Shown in pieces: positions 34,478 through 41,749 of a stretch of DNA of 64,000 nucleotides. Source of the DNA: Devosia sp. (GTDB lineage Bacteria > Pseudomonadota > Alphaproteobacteria > Rhizobiales > Devosiaceae). Under the pieces are notes generated by a model. It was not told the origin of the DNA. It made no database searches and worked only from the letters and a program-made list of their open reading frames with translations. Position 1 is the stretch's first letter. Every line of letters begins with the position of its first letter. The translations under genes and the position numbers were made by a program. Location: assembly GCF_014860165.1 (NCBI RefSeq), contig NZ_JACZKG010000017.1, positions 28,159 to 92,158 on the forward strand, in the 5' to 3' direction.

Positions 34478-35266
34478 ATGCAGACATCCATCCAGCGTCA
34501 ATGGTGCCGTTTGAGTCTCGTTCTCCCCAGTTCCGGACGCAGGGTGCCCTGCGAGCAGTGTCCGCTCCGTGCCCTGCCCAGCTTTCGAGAATTCGAGGCG
34601 CAGGAGTTGAGTTTCGTTTCCTCGTTCAAGACCGGCGAACTGGTCGCGGAGGCGGGCACGACGCTGCTGTCGGAGGGGAGCCATAGCGCTCATCTTTATA
34701 CCGTGCTCTCAGGCTGGGCCTTCCGGTACAAGACGCTGCCGGACGGGCGCCGGCAGATCCTCAACTATATGTTGCCCGGGGACCTTGTGGGCCTGCAGGG
34801 ATCGGTCATCGGCGAGATGCAGCATTCGGTGGAGGCCCTGTCGCCCCTCGTGCTATGCGTGTTTCAACGCAATCGGCTCAGTGAATTATTCCGCAATCAT
34901 CCGGGGCTCGGCTTCGACATCACCTGGCTTGCCGCGCAGGAAGAACGCATGCTCGACGATCACCTGCTGAGCCTGGGCCGGCGTACCGCCATCGAACGGG
35001 CGGCGTACCTGATCGCGTTCCTCTATCAAAGGGCTGCCTCGGTTGGCTTGGCCGGATCGCGCAGCCTTTATGTGCCTATCACCCAGATGCATGTTGCCGA
35101 TACGCTGGGGCTTTCCATCGTTCACACCAACAAGACACTGCGCAAGCTGGCCGACCAGGCGCTGATCCGCTGGCTCGACCGGTCCTGCGAAATTCTCGAC
35201 GTGCCCGGGTTGATGGCGGTGGCCGGCTGGGACGGGCTGCCCGCGCGCCGACGGCCCCTCATATGA
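34478..35266 (+). CDS. Crp/Fnr family transcriptional regulator
   Basis: FNR/FixK-like regulator, up to 262 aa. An N-terminal PCEQCPLRALPSF motif leads into a cyclic-nucleotide-type sensor domain (LYTVLSGWAFRYKTLPDGRRQILNYMLPGDLVGLQ), then a C-terminal winged helix with LPITQMHVADTLGLSIVHTNKTLRKL-like sequence (read here as VPITQMH...). It lacks the full FNR four-Cys cluster, having only the CxxC pair. The EcfG promoter overlaps the longest start, so the real one is probably TTG 34511 or GTG 34544, close to the family N-terminus. It suggests a stress-activated second-tier regulator. Confidence 0.9.
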   Translation: MQTSIQRQWCRLSLVLPSSGRRVPCEQCPLRALPSFREFEAQELSFVSSFKTGELVAEAGTTLLSEGSHSAHLYTVLSGWAFRYKTLPDGRRQILNYMLPGDLVGLQGSVIGEMQHSVEALSPLVLCVFQRNRLSELFRNHPGLGFDITWLAAQEERMLDDHLLSLGRRTAIERAAYLIAFLYQRAASVGLAGSRSLYVPITQMHVADTLGLSIVHTNKTLRKLADQALIRWLDRSCEILDVPGLMAVAGWDGLPARRRPLI

Positions 35267-35351
35267 TCCGCCCAGCAGCCTCAAATCCGCCATCGCCCTG
35301 GGTCATGGGGGTGCGGCAATCGATCTGCCCCGCGCCGCTGGTATTATCCGA

Positions 35352-36776
35352 ATGAATATGGTGGGCATTGCGAGCGGATTGGGCAACCAGGAGCAGGGAA
35401 CGGTAGTGAAGCGTCACCTTGGCCAGCGACTGGTCGTTTTTGTGTCGCTGGCACTGGTGATGCTGGCGGCCGTGGCCGCCCTGGTGCTGGTGCGGGGCAT
35501 CGACCGGCAGATCAGCGACGTGATTCACACGCATGAGGTGCGCAACCATGCGCGGGAGCTCACTATCGCGCTCAGCGAGGCCGAGAGTGCACAGCGGGGC
35601 TACCTGCTGACGCAGGATCAGAGCTATCTCGAACCCTATCAGGGCGCCGCGGCGGCGATCGAGATGCGGCTGCTGTCGCTGACCGCTCTCACCAGCGGCG
35701 ACGCCGAACAGGCGGCGCGGGTGCGCAGCATTTCCAGCGAGATTGTCACCAAGACGGCTGAAATGGCTCGGACGGTCGCCTTGGTGCAGGAGCAGCGCGG
35801 CGCCGAGGCTCGGGTCCTCATCGAGACGGGGATGGGCGAGCGGCTGATGGACAATCTGCGGCTGGCACTGGAGCAGTTCATTGGTGAAGAGAACCAGAAG
35901 CTGTTCGACCGCAACCGGGAGATCGACCAGTCGCGACGCCTGCTGGTTGGCGCCATCATCACCGCATTGGCCGGCGCGGTGCTGCTGGCCTATATGCTGA
36001 TTTCCCGGACGCAGCGGCAAGTCAGCGCCCTGGCGGAGAGCAAGGATCGCCTGTTGACCGAAAACGAGGTCCTCGAAGCCCATGTGCTGGATCGGACCCA
36101 TGCCCTGCAGGAGGCGCGCGAGCATGCCGAGCGGGAGCGGCAGCGGGTGGAGGCGCTGTTGCAGGACGCCAATCACCGCATCGGCAATTCGCTGGCAACC
36201 GTATCGTCACTGCTCGGCCTGCAACTGCTGCGCAGCAAATCGGACGAGGTGCGCGCGGCGCTGGAAGCGGCACGGTCGCGCGTGCATGCCATCGCCTCGG
36301 CACATCGCCGGTTGCGCCTGGGCGGCGATTTCGAAACCGCCAGCGCCGACGAGTTCCTCGACGCCGTGCTGGAAGATATCGCGGCCACGGCCGGCGACTC
36401 GAAAAACATCCGGCTAGCGGGGGATTTCGACCCCATCGTCGTTGGTGCACGCGATGCAACGACGCTGGGAATTCTCGTGGGAGAACTGGTGACCAATGCG
36501 GTCAAGCATGCCTTTCCGGGCGGACGTAACGGCACGATCACCGTGACGCTCAAGCGCGACGAGGCCGGCGTGCCCACGCTGCGGGTGCTGGACGATGGCG
36601 TGGGCATATCAGGCGAACACCTGCCCGGCGAGGGCGGGCTGGGATCGGTCATCGTCAGGCAATTGGCAACCCAGTTTGGTGGCGAACCGCATTATGAACG
36701 GCGGTCGGGCGGCGGCCTGAGCGTCAGCGTGTCGCTGCCCGGCATTGAGGGCGCACGCTCGCCCGAAGGGCACTGA
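35352..36776 (+). CDS. CHASE3-containing HWE/HisKA_2-type histidine kinase
   Basis: Membrane kinase of 474 aa. The first TM helix (about 25-48) and second (about 197-217) bracket a periplasmic CHASE3 domain (ESAQRGYLLTQDQSYLEPY). A coiled-coil linker leads to the HisKA_2 box LLQDANHRIGNSLATVSSLLGLQ and an ATPase domain with GELVTNAVKHAF and DDGVGI. The layout is that of PhyK-like stress sensors. It is followed 15 nt later by the lipid kinase gene and the GAF kinase gene on the same strand. No EcfG promoter was seen directly upstream. Confidence 0.9.
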   Translation: MNMVGIASGLGNQEQGTVVKRHLGQRLVVFVSLALVMLAAVAALVLVRGIDRQISDVIHTHEVRNHARELTIALSEAESAQRGYLLTQDQSYLEPYQGAAAAIEMRLLSLTALTSGDAEQAARVRSISSEIVTKTAEMARTVALVQEQRGAEARVLIETGMGERLMDNLRLALEQFIGEENQKLFDRNREIDQSRRLLVGAIITALAGAVLLAYMLISRTQRQVSALAESKDRLLTENEVLEAHVLDRTHALQEAREHAERERQRVEALLQDANHRIGNSLATVSSLLGLQLLRSKSDEVRAALEAARSRVHAIASAHRRLRLGGDFETASADEFLDAVLEDIAATAGDSKNIRLAGDFDPIVVGARDATTLGILVGELVTNAVKHAFPGGRNGTITVTLKRDEAGVPTLRVLDDGVGISGEHLPGEGGLGSVIVRQLATQFGGEPHYERRSGGGLSVSVSLPGIEGARSPEGH

Positions 36777-36791
36777 CCAGGAGACCGCTTC

Positions 36792-37754
36792 TTGCGCATT
36801 ATTGCCGTTCTCAACCGCGATGGCGGGACGCTGCGGACCATGGATCTGGAGGCGTTCTGTGCCACTGCCATAGCGATCTTTGCCCGGCACGGACATGAAC
36901 TCGACTGCCGGATCGTCCCGGGTCACGAGGTGAATGCAGCGATCCGCAAGGCAGCGACCACCAGCGGGGTCGATGCCGTCCTGGCAGGGGGCGGCGATGG
37001 CACCATTTCGACCGCTGCGGGGATTGCCTACGAAACCGGCATACCGCTGGCTGTGCTGCCGGTGGGGACGATGAACCTGTTTGCGCGGGCCCTCAAGGTG
37101 CCGCTGGTGCTCGACGAAGCCCTCGAGGCCATCGCGGCCGGCGAGATCGGCGCGGTGGACATTGCGACGGCCAACGGACGTCCCTTCGTGCATCAGTTCG
37201 GCGTGGGCGTCCATGCTCGCCTGGTACGCATTCGTGAGCATATGACCTATGGCAGTCGTGTCGGCAAGATGCTGGCAAGCCTGAGGGCAATTGGCGCCGC
37301 GGCGATCAATCCGCCACAGTTCGACGCCGAATTCCACACTGGCACGGGTATTGAGACCAGGCGGGTGTCGGGGATTGCGGTGTCCAACAATCCGCTCGGC
37401 GAAGGGCAGATCCATGCCGAACGGCTCGATGGGGGTATGCTGGGGGTCTATGTCGCAGCGTCGCTCTCGACATCGGCCCTGCTGAAGCTGGTGGCCGATG
37501 TGTTCATGGGGACCTGGCGGGCCAGTCCGGCCGTTACCGAGAAGGAGGTCACCGAGGTGACCCTGCGCTTTCCCAGGCGCAAACGTGGAGCGCATGCCGT
37601 GATCGACGGCGAACTGATCAAGCTGGATCGCTCGGTGACACTCAAGATCCATCCGGGGGCGCTCAAGGTGCTGAGGCCGAAGCCTGCACTTCTGCCGCAG
37701 GGGCACATAGAAAATCTGGAACCAACCCGTTCCCGCGGCGTTGCGAGTGATTAG
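36792..37754 (+). CDS. Diacylglycerol kinase family (DagK/YegS-like) lipid kinase
   Basis: A 320-aa lipid kinase. The DAGK catalytic signature AGGGDGTISTAAGIAYETGIPLAVLPVGTMNLFARAL (residues about 60-100) contains the nucleotide-binding GGGDGT and the conserved GTxN. The C-terminal half carries the acidic/lysine residues of the family (HAVIDGELIKLD). The substrate is a diacylglycerol, ceramide or phosphatidylglycerol-like lipid. The TTG at 36792 follows CAGGAG and gives RIIAVLNRDGG. Lying between two stress-kinase genes, it could modify membrane lipids under stress. Confidence 0.9.
   Translation: MRIIAVLNRDGGTLRTMDLEAFCATAIAIFARHGHELDCRIVPGHEVNAAIRKAATTSGVDAVLAGGGDGTISTAAGIAYETGIPLAVLPVGTMNLFARALKVPLVLDEALEAIAAGEIGAVDIATANGRPFVHQFGVGVHARLVRIREHMTYGSRVGKMLASLRAIGAAAINPPQFDAEFHTGTGIETRRVSGIAVSNNPLGEGQIHAERLDGGMLGVYVAASLSTSALLKLVADVFMGTWRASPAVTEKEVTEVTLRFPRRKRGAHAVIDGELIKLDRSVTLKIHPGALKVLRPKPALLPQGHIENLEPTRSRGVASD
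37718..37742 (+). promoter_or_regulatory. EcfG-type promoter of the GAF-PAS kinase gene
   Basis: GGAAC (37718-37722), 16-nt spacer, CGTT (37739-37742). It is embedded in the 3' end of the lipid kinase gene. The predicted start near 37750 excludes the track's TTG at 37741 and supports GTG 37807. Confidence 0.8.
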
Positions 37755-37806
37755 CCGGGGAGCTTTGGCTGTTGCAGGTTATATTGGGTTAGCGTCAGGA
37801 CGGAAC

Positions 37807-39330
37807 GTGAAAGACAAAGGGGCCCACCTTCCGGACGAGGTTCGGCGGGTCGTGGATGATCCAGTGCGCTTGCACGCGCTGGCGGCGCTGGACGTGCTCG
37901 ATAGCAGTCCCGACGCCGATTTCGAGCGGTTGAGCCGGACCGCTGCCTTTACATTCAAGGCCGACATTGCGCTGGTGACGCTCATCGACAAGGAGCGGCA
38001 GTGGTTTCGTGCGTGCTTCGGCATCGACAATATGACCGAGGCGCTGACCGAAACCTCGTTTTGCGCGCATGCCATCGCCCTGCCGCATGATGAGGACACG
38101 CTGGTGGTGCTCGACGCCACCAGGGACGACCGTTTCAAGCACAATCCGCTGGTGACCGGATGGCCGGGGATTCGCTTCTATGCCGGCGCGGCGATTGTCG
38201 TGGGCGGCCAGAAGGTGGGCTCGCTCTGTGTCATCGGCACGCAGCCGCGGTCGGCGCTGGAACCGGGGCTGGTCGAGCAGCTGGTCAACCTGGCCGGCCT
38301 GACATCGACCCTGTTCTCCCTCAAGGACGAAGCGCGGGTGCGGGCGCGCACTGCGGCCGCCCTGGTCAGGGAGGAATGGCGCCACGCGCTGACCCTGGAG
38401 GCCGGCAAGGTCGGGAGCTGGGTCTGGGACGTGCGGACGGGCGAAGTCGCCTGCAATGACATGTTCCGGCGGATGTATGGACTGGCCGAGGGCGAGACCA
38501 TACGCGCCCAGGATGTGCTTGATGCAACCCACCCCCTGGACCGGCAGATGGTCGAATCGGGCATCGAGGCCAGCTTCCGCGGTGGAATGGACTATAGCGC
38601 CGAAGCGCGCATCGCGGCGACGGGCCGCTGGCTCACCATGCGGGGCCGGGTCTATCAGCGCGATGCCGAGGGCAAGCCGCTGGTGATGATGGGCGTCAGC
38701 ATCGACATTACCGAGAGCAAGCAGAGCGCCGATCACACGCGTCTGCTGCTGCGCGAGCTCAATCATCGGGTGAAGAATACGCTGGCCATGATCCAGTCGG
38801 TGGCGCGGCAGACCATTCGCCAGAACCCCGATCCCAAGGACTTCATCGAGGCCTTTTCGGGTCGCCTCCGCACGATTTCGGATGCGCATGTGCTGCTGGC
38901 AGATCGCGACTGGTCCGGGGTGCAACTGTATGAAGTGATCGCTTCCCAGCTTGGACCCAGCTTCCGCGCCGACCCCGACCGGGCTGAGGTGCGCGGGGAG
39001 GATGTGACGCTGCCGGCCGATCACGCCCTGGGGCTGGGGCTGATCCTGCATGAGTTGACGACCAATGCGCACCACCATGGCGCCTGGTCGAGCGAAGCGG
39101 GCACGGTCAGCATAGACTGGGAAATCAAGCGGAGGCCGACGCGCGGACTGTCACTGACCTGGCGGGAAAGCGGCGGGCCGAAAGTATCGAGGCCCGCCGA
39201 ATTTGGCCTGGGCGCGCGGCTGATCGAGCGGAGCCTGGCAAAGGTGCTGGACAGCGAGGTGGCGCTCAACTTCGAGCCCGACGGGGTGGTCGCCCATGTC
39301 TGGATGCCGCTGCCGGCAGAGGACGCCTAG
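37807..39330 (+). CDS. GAF-PAS HWE-type sensor histidine kinase
   Basis: Soluble 507-aa kinase. A GAF domain spans residues 20-170 (FKADIALVTLIDKERQWFRACFG, TSFCAHAI), then a PAS domain (about 190-320), the HWE box LLLRELNHRVKNTLAMIQSVARQT and an ATPase domain with LILHELTTNAHHHGAWS. The GTG at 37807 with AGGA upstream is preferred over TTG 37741, which overlaps the EcfG -10 box. The EcfG promoter makes it part of the stress regulon, so it may tune PhyR phosphorylation by feedback. Confidence 0.91.
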   Translation: MKDKGAHLPDEVRRVVDDPVRLHALAALDVLDSSPDADFERLSRTAAFTFKADIALVTLIDKERQWFRACFGIDNMTEALTETSFCAHAIALPHDEDTLVVLDATRDDRFKHNPLVTGWPGIRFYAGAAIVVGGQKVGSLCVIGTQPRSALEPGLVEQLVNLAGLTSTLFSLKDEARVRARTAAALVREEWRHALTLEAGKVGSWVWDVRTGEVACNDMFRRMYGLAEGETIRAQDVLDATHPLDRQMVESGIEASFRGGMDYSAEARIAATGRWLTMRGRVYQRDAEGKPLVMMGVSIDITESKQSADHTRLLLRELNHRVKNTLAMIQSVARQTIRQNPDPKDFIEAFSGRLRTISDAHVLLADRDWSGVQLYEVIASQLGPSFRADPDRAEVRGEDVTLPADHALGLGLILHELTTNAHHHGAWSSEAGTVSIDWEIKRRPTRGLSLTWRESGGPKVSRPAEFGLGARLIERSLAKVLDSEVALNFEPDGVVAHVWMPLPAEDA

Positions 39331-39336
39331 CCGGGG

Positions 39337-39774
39337 CTAGTCGTCCTTGGTGTCACCGGTCTTTCGCACCAGCAGATAAGCGGCGAGAGCCGCGGCCGGC
39401 AGGGCGAGAGCCCGGCCGAGCGGCGATTTCAGCACGGCCGGCAAAGCCGTCAGGGCCGCGGTGGTGACAAAGGCGCTGGTCTCGGTGGACCGGCGCTTGG
39501 CGGCCACTTTGCGGCGATGGCGGCCTTCGGAAATGCGCGAGCCGAGATAGACGGCCAGTGCAAGCACCAGGAACAGTGCAGCGCAGATCAGCGCAGCATA
39601 GATGGCGCCATAGAGTTCGGCCAGGGCAAGGAAGCCGGCGACCACGAGAAAGACGACACCGACCAGCCCCATGCCAATCATCACCGCATTGAGGATGATG
39701 GTGTTGCGGAGCCGTTCGGTGATCGCTTCGACCTCGATGCCGAGCAGGGCGGCAAGCGGAACGAGCAGATGCAT
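39337..39774 (-). CDS. Phage-holin-like (DUF1469-type) membrane protein
   Basis: A 145-aa protein with two strong transmembrane helices near the middle (NAVMIGMGLVGVVFLVVAGFLAL and GAIYAALICAALFLVLALAVYL) and a basic segment (EGRHRRKVAAKRR). A further hydrophobic stretch (ALALPAAALAAYLLV) lies near the C-terminus. The pattern resembles the DUF1469/holin_3_6 superfamily. It begins 2 nt after the DUF883 stop, so the two are co-transcribed from an EcfG promoter. Probably a stress-induced envelope protein. Confidence 0.8.
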   Translation of the reverse strand: MHLLVPLAALLGIEVEAITERLRNTIILNAVMIGMGLVGVVFLVVAGFLALAELYGAIYAALICAALFLVLALAVYLGSRISEGRHRRKVAAKRRSTETSAFVTTAALTALPAVLKSPLGRALALPAAALAAYLLVRKTGDTKDD

Positions 39775-39776
39775 GA

Positions 39777-40163
39777 CTAGTGCCGGGACAGCAGCGCGAG
39801 AATGAAGCCGATACCCACTGCGCTCGCCACTGCGGTGAGGGGCTTTTCGCGGATCGTGTCCTTGAGCTGCTTTTCGAGCGCGCTGGCCTGGTCCTGCACG
39901 TCTTCCACCACATGCTCGGCCTGGCGCTGCAGGTGATGGGCCTCGCTCTTGGCGACGGCCTTGACCTCGTTGACCTTGTCATTGCTCAGGCGCGCCAGCG
40001 TGGCGGCGATCGCCTTGAGGTCGTTCTGCAGCTGGGAAATCTGGTCCTCGAGCTGGGCTTCACGGACCTTGGCGCTGGCGCGGCTGGCCCGTGCTGCGGG
40101 GGAACTGCCGGCAGCGCGTGTGGAAGTGGTGCGGCCGGGTGCAAGGTCGGGTGTGTCAGCCAT
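39777..40163 (-). CDS. DUF883 (YqjD/ElaB-like) membrane-anchored protein
   Basis: A 128-aa protein with a disordered Pro/Ser/Arg/Ala-rich N-terminus, a central helical coiled-coil (KVREAQLEDQISQLQNDLKAIAATLARL) and a C-terminal hydrophobic anchor (PLTAVASAVGIGFILALLSRH). The family includes ribosome- or membrane-associated stress proteins such as ElaB/YqjD. AGGAG before the ATG at 40163 fixes the start; the track's 40310 start is too long. A perfect EcfG promoter lies 28 nt upstream. Confidence 0.9.
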   Translation of the reverse strand: MADTPDLAPGRTTSTRAAGSSPAARASRASAKVREAQLEDQISQLQNDLKAIAATLARLSNDKVNEVKAVAKSEAHHLQRQAEHVVEDVQDQASALEKQLKDTIREKPLTAVASAVGIGFILALLSRH

Positions 40164-40190
40164 TTGACGCTCCTGTGATGGTTGATGCTC

Positions 40191-40216
40191 AACGTACGGA
40201 AAAGTCTGAGGTTCCC
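40191..40216 (-). promoter_or_regulatory. EcfG-type promoter of DUF883-holin operon
   Basis: On the minus strand GGAAC (40216-40212) and CGTT (40194-40191) are 17 nt apart, just upstream of the DUF883 gene. Confidence 0.85.
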
Positions 40217-40234
40217 GCAACCAGTAAAGAAGAC

Positions 40235-40265
40235 ACCCCGATGCACGATGAGTGCATCGGGGTGA
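40235..40265 (-). terminator. Strong hairpin after DUF3309 gene
   Basis: CACCCCGATGCAC pairs perfectly over 13 bp with GTGCATCGGGGTG around a 5-nt loop. On the minus strand it is followed by TCTTCTTT, so it likely ends the small-gene transcript and isolates the next EcfG promoter. Confidence 0.7.
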
Positions 40266-40363
40266 CAGGGGGCGGGTGAAAGGGGGGCAGCTTTCGACCC
40301 GCGGGCGCATCTCACTGAGTGAGAACCAGAGAACTGGCCGCGCCTTTTATGGTTACTGGATGG

Positions 40364-40522
40364 CTAGATCCGTCCCATCAGGACGAGGATGAGGACGACG
40401 ATCAGCACGACACCCAGGATGCCGGAGGGAAAGTAGCCGAAGCCACGCGAATAGCCCCAATTGGGCAGTGCGCCAATCAGCAGCAGGATGAGGATGATGA
40501 CGAGGATGGTTCCCAGACCCAT
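40364..40522 (-). CDS. DUF3309 small membrane protein
   Basis: A 52-aa protein starting MGLGTILVIILILLLIGALP, then a WGYSRGFGYFPSG loop and a second helix ending LVLMGRI. This matches DUF3309. It is missing from the ORF track because of its length. It lies 45 nt after the preceding 54-aa gene and is probably on the same EcfG-driven transcript. The function of the family is unknown. Confidence 0.9.
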   Translation of the reverse strand: MGLGTILVIILILLLIGALPNWGYSRGFGYFPSGILGVVLIVVLILVLMGRI

Positions 40523-40567
40523 GGTCGGTCTCCTTGGTTATTGTTCTTGTGACGCTTTGGTGCCGGC

Positions 40568-40732
40568 CTAGAGGATTGCCAACATCAGGGCGGCGGCGGC
40601 GATCAAGATGAACAGCGCAGGTGCCAGGGCTTTGAAGACGTCGGCATAGTGGGTTTGCCCATCATAGCCTTCGGTCCACACCATCGAGGTGCGTCCGGCG
40701 TTCTCAAGTGCCTTGATTTCCATGTGGGTCAT
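40568..40732 (-). CDS. Small single-TM protein, putative stress regulon member
   Basis: A 54-aa protein with a soluble N-terminal half (MTHMEIKALENAGRTSMVWTEGYDGQTHYADVF) and a C-terminal hydrophobic segment (FILIAAAALMLAIL). GGCGGAGG lies 5 nt before the ATG at 40732, and a perfect EcfG promoter lies at 40779-40804. Those two signals, rather than homology, support a real gene. I do not recognise the family. The downstream DUF3309 gene is likely co-transcribed. Confidence 0.72.
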   Translation of the reverse strand: MTHMEIKALENAGRTSMVWTEGYDGQTHYADVFKALAPALFILIAAAALMLAIL

Positions 40733-40778
40733 GCCGGCCTCCGCCTCAAGCAATGCGCATCATCGCGCCTGCCCAATG

Positions 40779-40804
40779 AACGGGGCGGCATCGGCTTTGG
40801 TTCC
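40779..40804 (-). promoter_or_regulatory. EcfG-type promoter of 54-aa gene and DUF3309 gene
   Basis: GGAAC (minus strand 40804-40800), 17-nt spacer, CGTT (40782-40779). It lies between this small operon and the end of the transglutaminase operon. Confidence 0.8.
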
Positions 40805-40831
40805 GTGGCGACAATTGAAACAATTGAAACG

Positions 40832-41710
40832 CTATTCGACCCGCAGCACGTCCACCGATTGCCTGGTCTCATGCGAGCCATGGGTCTTGAGCACGCCGAC
40901 AATGGGCGAGATATCTGCATAGTCACGGCCATGACCGATGGAGATATGATCGGGGCCGGCAATCATGGCGTTGGTGGGGTCGAATTCGACCCAGCCGATA
41001 TGCTGACCGCACCAGGCGCGGACCCAGGCATGCATGGCGTCGGCACCCTCGAGCCTGGGCTTGCCCTTTGGCGGATTGGTGCGCAGGAAGCCCGAGACAT
41101 AGCCGGCCGGAATGCCGAGGCCGCGCAGGCCCGATATCATGATATGGGCGAAGTCCTGGCAGACGCCCTTGCGCAAGGCGAAGGCCTCGGCGGGGTTGGT
41201 TTGGACGTCTGTTGCCTTGGGGTCGTAGATGAAGTCGCGGTGAATGGCCATGCACAGGCCGTTGGCCGCAGCCATGACTGAGGGGGCATCGGCCGTGACC
41301 CGCTCGGCATATTCGGTGATGGCGGGGACCAGTTGCACCCGCGGCGAGGCGGCCAGGAAATGCTGGGGGCTGTCCGACGCGACCGACCAGTAGCGCGCGA
41401 TTTCCTGCCGCAGGCCCTGGCGCGACGGGGAGAGATCGGCCGGCGGGTGCAGGTCTTCCACCTGCACCCGGGCGGTCAGGCGAATGGCGAGGTGATCGTG
41501 TGGGGTGAGGTAGGTGAGCGTCGTCACCGAGTTGCCGAAGAAATCGGTGAAGGTGCTCTCGCGCTGGGGACGCGGCTCGAACGACAGCCCCGCAGCGATG
41601 ACGCGCTGGACGCCGGTAATGGTGGTCGGGGCCACACGGATGAGGTGGCGGCCGCCATGGACGGTGGCGTCATAGTCGTAATGCAGTTCCAGCCGAATAT
41701 CGTAGAGCAT
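40832..41710 (-). CDS. Transglutaminase-like family protein
   Basis: A 292-aa cytoplasmic protein with an N-terminal beta-rich domain (YDIRLELHYDYDATVHGGRHLIRVAPTT) and a transglutaminase-like core. The triad is intact: Cys in RKGVCQDFAHIM, His in DAMHAWVRAW, and Asp in VEFDPTN. Bacterial members are predicted peptidases or amide-bond enzymes. It is the last gene of a three-gene minus-strand operon with a circularly permuted ATP-grasp/Alpha-E gene, a neighbourhood proposed to synthesise and cut a peptide-like compound. Confidence 0.93.
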   Translation of the reverse strand: MLYDIRLELHYDYDATVHGGRHLIRVAPTTITGVQRVIAAGLSFEPRPQRESTFTDFFGNSVTTLTYLTPHDHLAIRLTARVQVEDLHPPADLSPSRQGLRQEIARYWSVASDSPQHFLAASPRVQLVPAITEYAERVTADAPSVMAAANGLCMAIHRDFIYDPKATDVQTNPAEAFALRKGVCQDFAHIMISGLRGLGIPAGYVSGFLRTNPPKGKPRLEGADAMHAWVRAWCGQHIGWVEFDPTNAMIAGPDHISIGHGRDYADISPIVGVLKTHGSHETRQSVDVLRVE

Positions 41711-41749
41711 TACCGAAATCTCAGGGCTGTTGCCGACACCGCGGGTTTC

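Noticed and set aside
37093-37290. Signs of mobile elements or CRISPR in the island
   Set aside because: No transposase, integrase, direct-repeat array or target-site duplication was found; the short repeats are all inverted REP-like units.
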